Part shown: positions 35,944 to 44,556 of the stretch, one piece after another
Position numbering within the stretch: the stretch's first letter is position 1
Layout: each line of letters starts with the position of its first letter
Assembly: GCA_030682575.1 (NCBI GenBank)
Contig: JAUXNX010000005.1
Coordinates: 1-64,000, forward strand
Length of the DNA: 64,000 nucleotides
Direction of reading: 5' to 3'
Origin: Gammaproteobacteria bacterium
Lineage (GTDB): Bacteria > Pseudomonadota > Gammaproteobacteria > Pseudomonadales > Pseudohongiellaceae
The notes under the pieces: model-generated
What the model saw: only the letters and a program-made list of their open reading frames with translations
The model's database searches: none
What the model was told of the DNA's origin: nothing
Made by a program: the position numbers and the translations under genes

Positions 35944-37824
35944 TTAGACGGTGGCAACCCTTTGAAACAGTTCGATCTTAAATAGCTTCGATCTAAGCAT
36001 TTCGGCGGTTCGGGTGTCACCTGCCACATCGAGATTTTGAATCTCCGAAAAACTATATCTTTCAAAGTCCAAGAAATCAACTTCGAATTGGGGGGCATGC
36101 TTAAGTCGCTTACCGTACTCAAAACTATTACTTATCACGGCATAGTGGTTTTTAACATATGCAAATGATGGGGCTCTTACTAGTGTTTTTAGCTTTCTAA
36201 ATTTGTTAAATGGCTTTTTTTTCCCACCTACGTTAAATAGCTTATTCTTATACAGAACCAACTCATTATTCTCACCGAACAACCAGTATCGCCCCACATC
36301 GAACCAGTATCCGCGACACGCAATAGCATGTACTTTAAAATCTCCCATACGATCTGATATCCGTTTCTCCATGTGACTCAGGAACAATGGCAAATCTTCT
36401 TTCTCGATGGATAGATGAATCGAGTCCACGTTTGCGTAGCAAATTTCCAACCCACGCCACTTCTTCAATTCCACTATTGCACTTAGCAGCTTGAGCCTTG
36501 CCTTGGCCACAATTTGGGACGACATGGATAAAACGTTGAAACTGGAACACATATCTATCAACGAGAGCCTAATCTCATCGCGCATACTCTGCACTTTAAC
36601 AAGTCTGCTCTCAGAGAAAAAAAGTATTACCTCCAAGGGGGAGTCAGCTTCCGAAAATCTCACACCAAAATATGAAGAAACATACTGAGCCGCCTCGCGT
36701 ATATTGGAAAACCTCACGTCTCTATACCTCTTGACTGCAGTCGCGCTGTAGAGAGCTTGGAGCTCAAACTGACAAAGGTTCATCATGAACCCAGCCCCTT
36801 GACTCTTGAAGTGCGCCTTTTCCGCGTAAATTCCCTTACTCCGCTTGTGGAGGGGATGACTGATCGTGGATTTGCTGCATATACCTTCATATATCTCTAT
36901 AGATTCGAAGTGGTCTTGGAACCACTCAATTTCAAATTTGAAGGCTAAACAATGTATCTCTTGATTCTCTTCCAGCCGGAATTTCTCAGAGCGGCCCTTC
37001 AAGGTAAATTCGAAAGGATGAAATTCTTTAAAATGGCCTTTCTTGGGATTCCTTAACGCTACTTTGTATAGACCTTGTGGAAGATCTTCGATGCTCATTT
37101 CTCGAGAAGTGGAATGCCAATATTCCAGGAATCTCGGCTCTAGAAAATCGCCATCCATGCAGGATGGATACATCGAGTTGTAATCCAACGCCACAATAAC
37201 TCTGTTTTTTCTCTCCTCGTATAGTCGGAACACTTCTTGGTAGCCTTTTGGATTGGCAAAGTAGAAGTTGCGATCAAGAGTGCTTTTAAATCTGACTTTT
37301 CGCTCAACTCTAAACTGATTTTTCGTCGAGAAGTGCTTCCCGAGCGTGGCACTTATAATCCCCTTTTCTCGGAGCTTATGTAAATTCCTATTTAGTTCCA
37401 GGTATCTTGTCTTGACGCTGTCTATATATCGAATACCTGTAAATACTGGAAAGCACTCTTCCAATGAACGAACGAATGCCCCAGTTTCTAACTCTAGTTC
37501 TGCCAACTGATGCCTCTCACGTTGCGTCAGAACTAGCAGCTTTCTTCTTTGATTTTTGCTCAGCGAGGAAATGAAATCTCTAGCATTTATAAAATTGCCA
37601 TCAAGGTAAAAATTGTCCTCATCGATTGCGACAGGAATGAATTCAAATTGAACTTCCTTACGTGGATTATTTGAACTGATCCTGAGAAGCGCCTCCTTCT
37701 CCTCCATACCCCTGATCTCTATGCTGTCGTCAAATCGACCACAAACGACAACTTCATTAGTTAGTTCCAATTTCATTCGAGGACTCTTGATAGCTAGTTG
37801 AAAACAAGATCGCTCATACGGCAT
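35944..37824 (-). CDS. Family-B DNA polymerase-like protein (protein-primed/phi29-like palm), atypical
   Basis: This protein has 626 residues. Motif A is clear: LDYNSMYPS with D214. Motif C aligns as YANVDSIHL (463-471) against the phi29-type YCDTDSIHL, so the first aspartate is Asn465 while D467 is kept. Between them are typical PolB stretches (GLYKVALRNP, FHPFEFTLKGR, FKFEIEWFQDHFESIEIYEG). The usual K-x3-NS-x-YG of motif B is degenerate (FKSQGAGFMMNLCQ). I see no 3'-5' exonuclease motifs in the first 200 residues. The start could also be M17 (37776). It is the last gene of a leftward pair with a 328-bp gap upstream. Polymerase activity is plausible because motif A Asp and the second motif C Asp carry catalysis in related enzymes, but it is unproven. 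Confidence 0.7.
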   Translation of the reverse strand: MPYERSCFQLAIKSPRMKLELTNEVVVCGRFDDSIEIRGMEEKEALLRISSNNPRKEVQFEFIPVAIDEDNFYLDGNFINARDFISSLSKNQRRKLLVLTQRERHQLAELELETGAFVRSLEECFPVFTGIRYIDSVKTRYLELNRNLHKLREKGIISATLGKHFSTKNQFRVERKVRFKSTLDRNFYFANPKGYQEVFRLYEERKNRVIVALDYNSMYPSCMDGDFLEPRFLEYWHSTSREMSIEDLPQGLYKVALRNPKKGHFKEFHPFEFTLKGRSEKFRLEENQEIHCLAFKFEIEWFQDHFESIEIYEGICSKSTISHPLHKRSKGIYAEKAHFKSQGAGFMMNLCQFELQALYSATAVKRYRDVRFSNIREAAQYVSSYFGVRFSEADSPLEVILFFSESRLVKVQSMRDEIRLSLIDMCSSFNVLSMSSQIVAKARLKLLSAIVELKKWRGLEICYANVDSIHLSIEKEDLPLFLSHMEKRISDRMGDFKVHAIACRGYWFDVGRYWLFGENNELVLYKNKLFNVGGKKKPFNKFRKLKTLVRAPSFAYVKNHYAVISNSFEYGKRLKHAPQFEVDFLDFERYSFSEIQNLDVAGDTRTAEMLRSKLFKIELFQRVATV

Positions 37825-38152
37825 GCCAGATGAATGTCTCGATCATTATTCCACTGATACCACAAAAGCACTAGATGGCATATTCGCCGCACGCGAAGTA
37901 GTAGAAGTTAGGTCGATTCGGACCGGCAAAGGACGTCCTTTAACCTGGCAGGCAGTGAAGGCGGAGAACTTGAAGGCACGGTGGCTGTCTTTCCATCTGT
38001 CAGCCACTCACCGTGAGTCAATGATTTTCTGTGTTTTTGCAGAAACTCAATGGCCCCTTCCTTTGCCTGCAAATTTAGTTACAGGAGAGACAGAAGTTCG
38101 GCATGGTTGCGGGTGTTATTTGCGCCACCTCCCGCTGGGCTATCAATCGAAT
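37825..38152 (-). other. 328-bp non-coding gap between the partner gene and the PolB-like gene, with a hairpin
   Basis: I see no convincing gene on either strand. A stem at 37977-38015 pairs CACGGT with ACCGTG and TGGCTG with CAGCCA around a 13-nt loop, with a small bulge. The gap is unusually long for an operon and lies directly upstream of a polymerase-like gene, so a structured RNA or a promoter with regulatory sites are both possible. Confidence 0.45.
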
Positions 38153-39040
38153 TTATGCTTTGAGGACTTCGGAAAGTGGCTTCCGCTCCCATCTGATGCC
38201 TGTGACGATTCCTGGGATACCTGTTGTCTTGCTCGGCCTTCGCCAGTAGGGGGAAGGCATCTTCCTAAGTGATTCGAGCGCGTCGTTGAATTCCTCGATC
38301 ACAACCTCGCTACCCTTCTCTCCAATGCGGTAACCCTTCGGTCCTCGAATATTTTTCCGGAAGAAGCTCCCGTCTTTTGATACTGGGACGCTTATCGTTT
38401 CCTCCTCCTGCAGCATTGAGAACGCTGTACGAATGAAGCCAACCTGCATGGATAACCACCTGTACGCATCGCTTACTTTCATGAAGTATTTTCCCTTGGA
38501 GTTCCTTTCGAGTTGAAATTCGGTTTGCGATGAAAGTTTGTTTCGCACTGACTGCTGTTTGATCCGCGCCATAAATGCGAGCTGTAGCGTGGACAATCCA
38601 TCTGTATCTTCTTCTTCAAACATACCGCTCATGCAGTCCATTACTGTGGAATCAATGCCAGTCACGTAGTGATCGATCTTGTATCGTGCATAGGCCTGCA
38701 CAATCACGGCAAACATCATTCCTGTCCCCGTAGCCATTTTCGACTCAAAACCTTCCTCCAATTCTTCGATCATCAACGCGAATGTCGCAGCCATGCTCAT
38801 GTACTGATCTGTAAATTCCGAAAATGGCTCTGTTCCTAGTGCATACCGGTAAAGCCGTAGGTAGTAGTAGACGATGCTTGGGGCTTCGTCACTACTTGGC
38901 ACGTAATCACTTTCAGAAAAGAGACTCCCCTCAAGCCGTGCTGTGAACGCCTTCAGGGCGTGAAACGAAGTTTGGACACTGCTTTCCAAGCTTTCTTCAG
39001 AGATCTCAAAGTAATCATTCACGTCAAAATAAAGGGCCAT
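38153..39040 (-). CDS. Unknown protein with possible C-terminal DNA-binding region, partner of the PolB-like gene
   Basis: About 295 residues start at 39040 behind GAGGAG (MALYFDVNDYF). The N-terminal 180 residues are helical and acidic. Residues about 185-245 (MARIKQQSVRNKL..., GKYFMKVSDAYRWLSMQVGFIRTAF) resemble helix-turn-helix segments of phage-type regulators. The C-terminus is basic. On the same strand, upstream of the PolB-like gene. No enzymatic motif recognised. It could be a regulator or a DNA-binding accessory. Confidence 0.65.
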   Translation of the reverse strand: MALYFDVNDYFEISEESLESSVQTSFHALKAFTARLEGSLFSESDYVPSSDEAPSIVYYYLRLYRYALGTEPFSEFTDQYMSMAATFALMIEELEEGFESKMATGTGMMFAVIVQAYARYKIDHYVTGIDSTVMDCMSGMFEEEDTDGLSTLQLAFMARIKQQSVRNKLSSQTEFQLERNSKGKYFMKVSDAYRWLSMQVGFIRTAFSMLQEEETISVPVSKDGSFFRKNIRGPKGYRIGEKGSEVVIEEFNDALESLRKMPSPYWRRPSKTTGIPGIVTGIRWERKPLSEVLKA

Positions 39041-39164
39041 TAGTATTCTCCTCAAAACTGTTAGACGCACATTAACGTACGCTTCAAGCCAAGTAAAGGG
39101 CTAAGGGTATTTTATCTGAATACTTTTCACCAAGGAAAATTCAAGAGTTCGTAAGCTTGGGTAC

Positions 39165-39322
39165 AGTTCGGTGCCGAACAGGTACGCCGCCCCCGCTGTG
39201 CGCCAAAGCGCTCGGAAAAGGTTCGGAGTTCGGTGAGAGAAAAGTGTACAAATTCTTCAACTTGGCAGGTTCGGTCGAAGAAAAAGTCGGAAAAAGGTTC
39301 GGTATTCGGTCGGTTTCGGTGG
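39165..39322. repeat. GGTTCGG repeat cluster at the right end of the large element
   Basis: AGGTTCGG(T) occurs at about 39219, 39267 and 39295, with related TTCGGT units at 39166, 39228, 39304 and 39314. ATTCTTCAACTTG lies at 39252-39264, 144 bp before the att copy. The same arrangement occurs before the third att copy. These are probably arm-type integrase or excisionase sites. Confidence 0.7.
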
Positions 39323-39395
39323 GAAATCAGAATCGAAAAGTAGAAATTCGTTGGTGATCTTCGACTTACTGCGCCGATCTTCGGCGATTTGTCTT

Positions 39396-39450
39396 GACTC
39401 ATAATCCGTTGGTCCCAGGTTCAAGTCCTGGTGGGCCCACCATCTAATCT
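39396..39450. repeat. att copy 2: boundary between the two tandem elements
   Basis: This is a perfect 55-bp copy of 19390-19444, including the tRNA anticodon loop to CCA. It lacks the 5' half and is not a tRNA gene. The following 95 bp again resemble the element left end, ending in ACGGACTATGCATCCGT. Confidence 0.93.
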
Positions 39451-39606
39451 TAGATTTCTCCCTAAAAATGCATATCTTTCATGTGCTTAGTGGCCGAGTA
39501 ACGGACTTTTGGTCGGTTGGAGTGACGGACTATGCATCCGTTTCTCCATTCAAACCATCCTGACGCGGGCGGCTTTTTAGCTCCTTGTGCAGGATTTGTC
39601 GTTAGC

Positions 39607-40500
39607 CTACCGAGACCGTATGACTAGCTCCGCTGCCACGGGATAATGGTCCGACGGCCATCGCCCGTCCACGCTGTGTAGTACCGTAACGGCTCGCTCC
39701 ACTGTGACGGGCCCGCCGACCAGAACCCAGTCGATACGGCCCTCGCGCCCCTCCGGCGGTGGGCCAAAACCGTTCGACGTCAGTGGCGGTCCCTCCTGCT
39801 TTTCTGCGACTACCCAGGCGTCCCTGAGGCCATCGCTCGTCGCGGCATGCCACGTCTCGCTTGTTTCTGCTATGGCGTTAAAGTCACCCATGACCACTAC
39901 CACGCTCTCGGGAGGATGTTGCGCGATGTGCGCATTGATCTGTTCTGCGGCCTGGATCTGACGAGGGCCGCCACGTATCGTGAAATGCGTGTTGTAGACG
40001 TAAAACTGTCGGCGAGTCTCGAGATGGTGGAAGCGAGCCCAAGTGACTATGCGGGCGCCCCGACCGGGTTGCGCAGGGGGATTCGGATCGTCCGCGAGCC
40101 AGAACGTGCCAGATTCTATTGGAACCAGCACCTCGTGCTTGTAGAAGATCGGAGTCGCCTCGCTCAGCCCAACGCCGCCGTTCAGACCGCGGTCGACGCC
40201 CAACCATCGGTACTCGGGCATTTCCGACTGAAGAAAGTCAATCTGCACCGTGAGAGCCTCCTGGAGACCGAGGACGTCAGGGTCGAAGGCTCGCATGGTC
40301 TCGACCACAAGCTCTTTGCGCATTGGCCAAATGTTATCGCCGTCTTGTCCATCCGCAGTTCGAATATTGAATGTCATCACGTCGAGTTCGAAGGACGTGT
40401 CATCCGATTCTGCTTGCTGGGCAAAGAGCGTCATCGGGCTGGCAGACAGTACGATCACAGTCAGGACATGGACAGCGAATCGATACCGAGTGCGCTTCAC
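39607..40500 (-). CDS. Exported endonuclease/exonuclease/phosphatase-family hydrolase
   Basis: This 297-residue protein has a signal peptide (VLTVIVLSASPMTLFAQQ), then an EEP fold: VMTFNIR at the start, metal Glu in VLGLQEA, the catalytic VVMGDFNA, and RIDWVLV and WPSDHYPV at the C-terminus. Such proteins cleave phosphodiesters in nucleic acids, phosphoinositides or sphingolipids; the exported form often acts on extracellular substrates. It is the only gene in the small element between att copies 2 and 3. Its GC-rich codon use looks like the host, unlike the neighbouring element. Confidence 0.9.
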   Translation of the reverse strand: MKRTRYRFAVHVLTVIVLSASPMTLFAQQAESDDTSFELDVMTFNIRTADGQDGDNIWPMRKELVVETMRAFDPDVLGLQEALTVQIDFLQSEMPEYRWLGVDRGLNGGVGLSEATPIFYKHEVLVPIESGTFWLADDPNPPAQPGRGARIVTWARFHHLETRRQFYVYNTHFTIRGGPRQIQAAEQINAHIAQHPPESVVVVMGDFNAIAETSETWHAATSDGLRDAWVVAEKQEGPPLTSNGFGPPPEGREGRIDWVLVGGPVTVERAVTVLHSVDGRWPSDHYPVAAELVIRSR

Positions 40501-41100
40501 GGATACTTTTTCATTACAGAGGAGAAACCGATAGCCGGGGAATAGCTCTTGGTGGCCAAGCTGGAAGACCAGCGCTTGAGTGTACTCTGAGAAAATGGGA
40601 AGCCTCCTGGACTGTGCGTGCTTAAGAGCGGACCAAGAAGGATCATTAGCTTGGAATTAAAAAACCAAGTCAGAAATTCGCGATGGGCCATCTCAGGGTG
40701 CTGACAAGTTAATTATTACCGCTCTGAAAATCTACTACTTACATACCCCTATTTTCCGACTGTCTTTTCCCAAGACGCAAAGGCGTGCTGTCTAAAATAC
40801 CGATAGTTCTCTATGAGCGATGTTATAGCTTCTTAATTTGTCAGTGGCAGAATATCAGCTTTTCAGGATTTCAGATCACCACTTCGGTGGAGATGTTGGC
40901 ACCCGGATCGGGTTCGGCTTTAGTTCGCTATTCGGTCACTGAAACCCGATTGGATTCTTCCACTTGCAAGGTTCGGTGAAGCAACCACTCCCAACCAAGT
41001 TCGGAACAGGTTCAGTTTCGGTCAGATTTGGAGATTTGGCCAGAGAGAAAGTCTTAGAATTCTTCAACTTGCGATCGAAAAATGGGCCCTGTTCCGCTGT
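40501..41100. repeat. Non-coding right end of the small element with GGTTCGG repeats
   Basis: No gene is supported here. From about 40881 to 41032 the sequence has GGTTCGGC (40911), AGGTTCGGTGAA (40969-40980), AGTTCGGAAC (about 40998) and further TTCGGT units. ATTCTTCCACTTG is at 40954-40966, 147 bp before att copy 3, and ATTCTTCAACTTG again at 41059-41071. The order and distances match the right end of the large element. Confidence 0.7.
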
Positions 41101-41150
41101 CTCATAATCCGTTGGTCCCAGGTTCAAGTCCTGGTGGGTCCACCATCTAT
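41101..41150. repeat. att copy 3
   Basis: 38 bp (41101-41138) are identical to the tRNA 3' half, followed by single changes at 41139 and 41150. From 41151 on it matches the flank of att copy 1 almost exactly (TCTCAGATTTTCCTCGAAAA), and resemblance continues to about 41251. Confidence 0.9.
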
Positions 41151-41284
41151 TCTCAGATTTTCCTCGAAAACTTCATTATTTTCATCTGGTTAGTAGCAGA
41201 GCAACGGACTTTTGGTCGGTTGGAGCGACGGACTATGCATCCGTTGCTTGGGGAAGTTAGACCTGCAGCCGCGCCGTTCTGGAC

Positions 41285-42026
41285 CTACTCATTTTGCTTT
41301 GCCAAATGCGGTAGGGTTGCTCGGATTGTGGCTTTTAGATCAGCTATCGCCTGCTCTTGGTTCAGTGAGTCCCAAATCACGGTGAGGTGATGGTTGGTAT
41401 CAAAATGAGTTCTAGCCTCTTCAAACTTGGACTTCTTGCATGTATATCTGAAGCTCGAAGCCAGTTTGCCTCGCTGCAACCTTAAAAACATTCTCAACAA
41501 TTAAGTTGAGCTCATCATCACCAAATTTCATCGCCATGAATGCTTTACGATAGTTCGACCCCCCTCGCTTCAGTTCTTCGTAGTAGTCCCAACCCTTAAA
41601 GGTAGCAAATGACCCATTACAAGCATGAACCCCTCTGGCAATTCCGCACCCATAATATTCATGTAATGCGCCGCATTTATATCGATTCTTTTTTTCCCCG
41701 GTACAGGTAAATTCTCTGCAAGCTATCGAATCATCAAGTCTGCCTGCTTCTTGGGCTTTGGCAGCTTTATTTTTAGCATCTCATCGATCGTGTTTGTGTA
41801 TATCTCAAGTCTCTTGGTGGTTTGTTGCATTAGCCGAATGGCATGACTTACTTTTAAGTGCAGCACCTGGCACTGTTCGGATTGTACAGGCGATGTCTTC
41901 GACGCAAGTTCCAGAAAAAGTGTATGTACCGCATAACGGGCAAGAGAAGTGTACGACATCTCTTCCGCTAGCATCAGGGTCACGTGTAATTGGTTCGGAT
42001 TGGCAAACTGGATATTTACTTAGCAT
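41285..42026 (-). pseudogene. Decayed defence-type gene: Zn-ribbon plus TIR/2-deoxyribosyltransferase-like domain
   Basis: Three frames on the minus strand together read as one family. The first has a Zn-ribbon-like start (HFSCPLCGTYTFSGTC, from 42026). The second gives LMQQTTKRLEIYTNTIDEML and KLPKPKKQADLM. A further frame gives YRKAFMAMKFGDDELN and VFKVAARQTGFELQ, then after an internal deletion TCKKSKFEEARTHFDTNHHL and LKATIRATLP. The AFxAMxF start and the THFDTNH end are typical of nucleotide-binding TIR-like/deoxyribosyltransferase effector domains. At least two frame disruptions and a central deletion make it non-functional. Confidence 0.65.
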
Positions 42027-42129
42027 TTGACGTTCAAGAAGGAATTTGATACTACATGTCTCCATTCCCGCTATATGAGAATATCAACCTATACGTTACA
42101 TTCCGTTACATTACTAAAAGGAAAACAAA

Positions 42130-43503
42130 ATGGAAATGCGACGCACTTCAGTCCTGCGCCATAAGGCTTGCGCAGGGTCAGCGATCCTCATGATGTCCAT
42201 GGTAGCAGGACTATCTCAGGCTCAGAATCAGGATTCACTCACTGCCATCTCCCCGCCAACCTATGCCGGTGATGTAGCAAGCATAATCAATGAAAACTGC
42301 GTGCTCTGCCACCGCGAGGGGGGTATTGGACCCATGCAGTTGACCAGCTATGAACAGGTGCGCCCGTGGGCGCCGCTGATCAGGAACAGGGTCGCCAGCC
42401 GCAAGATGCCTCCCTATTCCTACGACCATGACATCGGCATCCAGGAGCTGCAGGGCGACTGGCGTCTGTCCCAGGAAGAAATTGATACCATCGTCGCCTG
42501 GGTCGAGCAAGGATCCCCTTCGGGCAACCTGAACGAGATACCGCCGATGCCAGACCTGCCGGATCTGGCAGAATGGAATTTCGCCTCTCAATTCGGCCAG
42601 CCGGATATTGTGCTGGCGTCCAATTCTATTGATGTGCCGTCCAGCGGCAATGACCTGTGGGACATTCATTTTATCGAAAGCGGACTGACCTCGGATCGCT
42701 GCATCAAAGCCGTGCAGGTGAAGCCCCGCGGTGATGCCAAGACCGTGGTGCACCATGCAAATACCTATTTCGCGGAAGTTGACGAGGATGGTAACGTTTC
42801 GCGCAGCCCGCTGACTGAGTACGCGATGGGCAAATGGGGTGAGATCATCCCCGAGGGCGTCTGCCGCACGGCCGCCGCCGGCAAAATGGTGCAATGGGAC
42901 ATCCATCTGTATCCCGGCGGCCTCGGTGGCACCGCTCCTGGCGCCGTCATTGAAGACAACGTCGTCGAGCTGGGCATCTGGCTGCATGACGAAGACTACA
43001 AGGCCGACATCATCCAGGATCTGGCATCGTATCAACTGAACCAGGGAGAACTGCTCATACCGCCCCACGGTAAGATCATGACCCAGGGGTTCCACACATT
43101 TGACCACCCGGTGCGGATCGACAGCTTTCAGCCTCATGGGCACCTGCGCATGAACGCTGCCTCGCTGGAGATTTTCTACCCCCAGACGGGGCAAATTGAA
43201 GTTGTCAGCTCAATTTCTGACTGGAGCGCGACCTGGCACCACAGCCATCTGTTCGAGCCTGATGCGGCCCCGCTGGTGCCCACGGGGGCCGTCCTGGTCA
43301 TCAAGCAGTGGTACGATAACACCGCCGACAACCCCAACAATCCTGACCCTCGCCAGTGGGTAGCCTGGGGCCAGCGCACCTCAGACGAGATGACGCATGC
43401 CTGGATAGCCGTTTCCCATCTTGATGAGGAAACCTATCAGCAATTGTTAGCGGAACGGGAAGCCAATAAACCCGAAGCCCTGGCTGTGACGGCAAACAAC
43501 TAA
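42130..43503 (+). CDS. Exported c-type cytochrome fused to a copper type II monooxygenase-like domain
   Basis: This 457-residue protein has a signal peptide (ILMMSMVAGLSQAQ) and a cytochrome c site CVLCH (C57, C60, H61). It continues with a two-part beta domain resembling peptidylglycine/dopamine monooxygenases: VVHHAN, then QPHGHLRM and a Met in SDEMTHAW, matching the CuH (His-His) and CuM (His-x-His plus Met) ligand pattern. A periplasmic redox enzyme is likely, with the haem feeding electrons. The substrate is unknown. It opens a three-gene run of exported proteins. Confidence 0.8.
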   Translation: MEMRRTSVLRHKACAGSAILMMSMVAGLSQAQNQDSLTAISPPTYAGDVASIINENCVLCHREGGIGPMQLTSYEQVRPWAPLIRNRVASRKMPPYSYDHDIGIQELQGDWRLSQEEIDTIVAWVEQGSPSGNLNEIPPMPDLPDLAEWNFASQFGQPDIVLASNSIDVPSSGNDLWDIHFIESGLTSDRCIKAVQVKPRGDAKTVVHHANTYFAEVDEDGNVSRSPLTEYAMGKWGEIIPEGVCRTAAAGKMVQWDIHLYPGGLGGTAPGAVIEDNVVELGIWLHDEDYKADIIQDLASYQLNQGELLIPPHGKIMTQGFHTFDHPVRIDSFQPHGHLRMNAASLEIFYPQTGQIEVVSSISDWSATWHHSHLFEPDAAPLVPTGAVLVIKQWYDNTADNPNNPDPRQWVAWGQRTSDEMTHAWIAVSHLDEETYQQLLAEREANKPEALAVTANN

Positions 43504-43599
43504 CGCGGGACTGGGCCTGGACCAGGTTCGGGCCAATCCTGAGCTAAGCCTGCACCGAACCCGAGTGAACGGCGGATGTTAATAATAAAAATGGAGAGT

Positions 43600-44526
43600 A
43601 TGCACATGCGACCAATGAGTTCCCTCGGGGTTCGAGCGGCACTGTTTCTGCTGACGAATGTTCTGTTGATCACCAGCATTGGCGCGCAGCCGGCTGAACG
43701 TCCGCTGCGACCGTCGCCCGGCGCTGGAATGCCCGTCATTCCATTTATGGAAGGCTGGTATGGCAACGAGGATGGATCGGTGACTGTGTCCTTCGGTTAT
43801 CAAAACCGCAACCGGGACCCGGTCCTTATCCCTGTGGGGGAGAACAATCGCATCGAACCGCAAGCGCTGGGCGGCATGCAGCCAGATTACTTTTTGCCCG
43901 GGCGACACCACGGTGTATTCGCCGTCACTCTCCCCGCCGCCATGGAGGGGACATCGGCCTGGTGGCACTTGATTTCCGAGGGACAGGAGCTCAAGGTGCC
44001 CGGCGAGCGTGGATCCACGGCCTACGAACTGGACCGCAACCCGCGTCCGCAGGGCAGCGTTCAGCCACAGATCGGTTTCAGCGAGAGCGGGCCAGCCGGG
44101 GTTGGTCCGGAAGGGATCGTCTCGGAGCAGGTACTCCAAGCGTCGATAAGCCAGCCTGTCACCCTGGAGGTCTGGACCAATGACCCGTCCAAGCACGATC
44201 CGAACGATCCGCGCTATGCCAGACCGCTTGACTCACGGGTGTCGTGGTACAAGCACCAGGGGCCAGGTGAGGTGAACTTTATCGCACATGAGTCGATGCC
44301 ATTTCTCCGCGCGCCGACTCCCTCGCCGCTCGGCCGCACGGCGCCGCCGCAGCACGCGGTGGCTGTCAAGGAAAGCGTGGGACCCGCACGGGTGACCGCC
44401 TCGTTTTCCGAAGCGGGCGAGTACCTGATTCGAGCCCGTCTCGATAACTGGAACGCCTCCGACAGCGATGCCCTGGACCAGTGTTGCTGGAGCAACGCCT
44501 ATCAGCGCGTCCTCGTCACCGAATGA
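43600..44526 (+). CDS. Exported protein of unknown function
   Basis: About 308 residues start at the ATG at 43600 behind GGAGAG. It has a signal peptide (VRAALFLLTNVLLITSIGAQ) and then a beta-rich mature part (MEGWYGNEDGSVTVSFGYQNRNRDPVLIPVG). Two cysteines near the end (DQCCW). No known domain. It lies 96 bp after the cytochrome/monooxygenase-like gene and 30 bp before another exported protein, so these three likely work together in the periplasm. Confidence 0.75.
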   Translation: MHMRPMSSLGVRAALFLLTNVLLITSIGAQPAERPLRPSPGAGMPVIPFMEGWYGNEDGSVTVSFGYQNRNRDPVLIPVGENNRIEPQALGGMQPDYFLPGRHHGVFAVTLPAAMEGTSAWWHLISEGQELKVPGERGSTAYELDRNPRPQGSVQPQIGFSESGPAGVGPEGIVSEQVLQASISQPVTLEVWTNDPSKHDPNDPRYARPLDSRVSWYKHQGPGEVNFIAHESMPFLRAPTPSPLGRTAPPQHAVAVKESVGPARVTASFSEAGEYLIRARLDNWNASDSDALDQCCWSNAYQRVLVTE

Positions 44527-44556
44527 CACGCGGGTTCCTATTATGAGATTCCGACC

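Noticed and set aside
35944-37824. Pipolin-type primer-independent polymerase
   Set aside because: The protein is much shorter than described piPolBs and lacks a visible exonuclease domain and an intact motif C. Kept only as a distant relation.
35944-38152. Retron or reverse-transcriptase defence system
   Set aside because: No reverse-transcriptase YxDD motif. Motifs A and C fit family-B DNA polymerase instead.
37823-38272. 149-codon open frame on the plus strand between the PolB-like gene and its partner
   Set aside because: It overlaps the 3' end of the partner gene, has no clear ribosome site and no recognisable domain. Treated as non-coding, though not excluded.
39396-41150. Two additional tRNA genes at the att copies
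   Set aside because: Only the 3' half of the tRNA is present at 39396 and 41101. The acceptor 5' strand and D arm are missing, so these are att duplicates.
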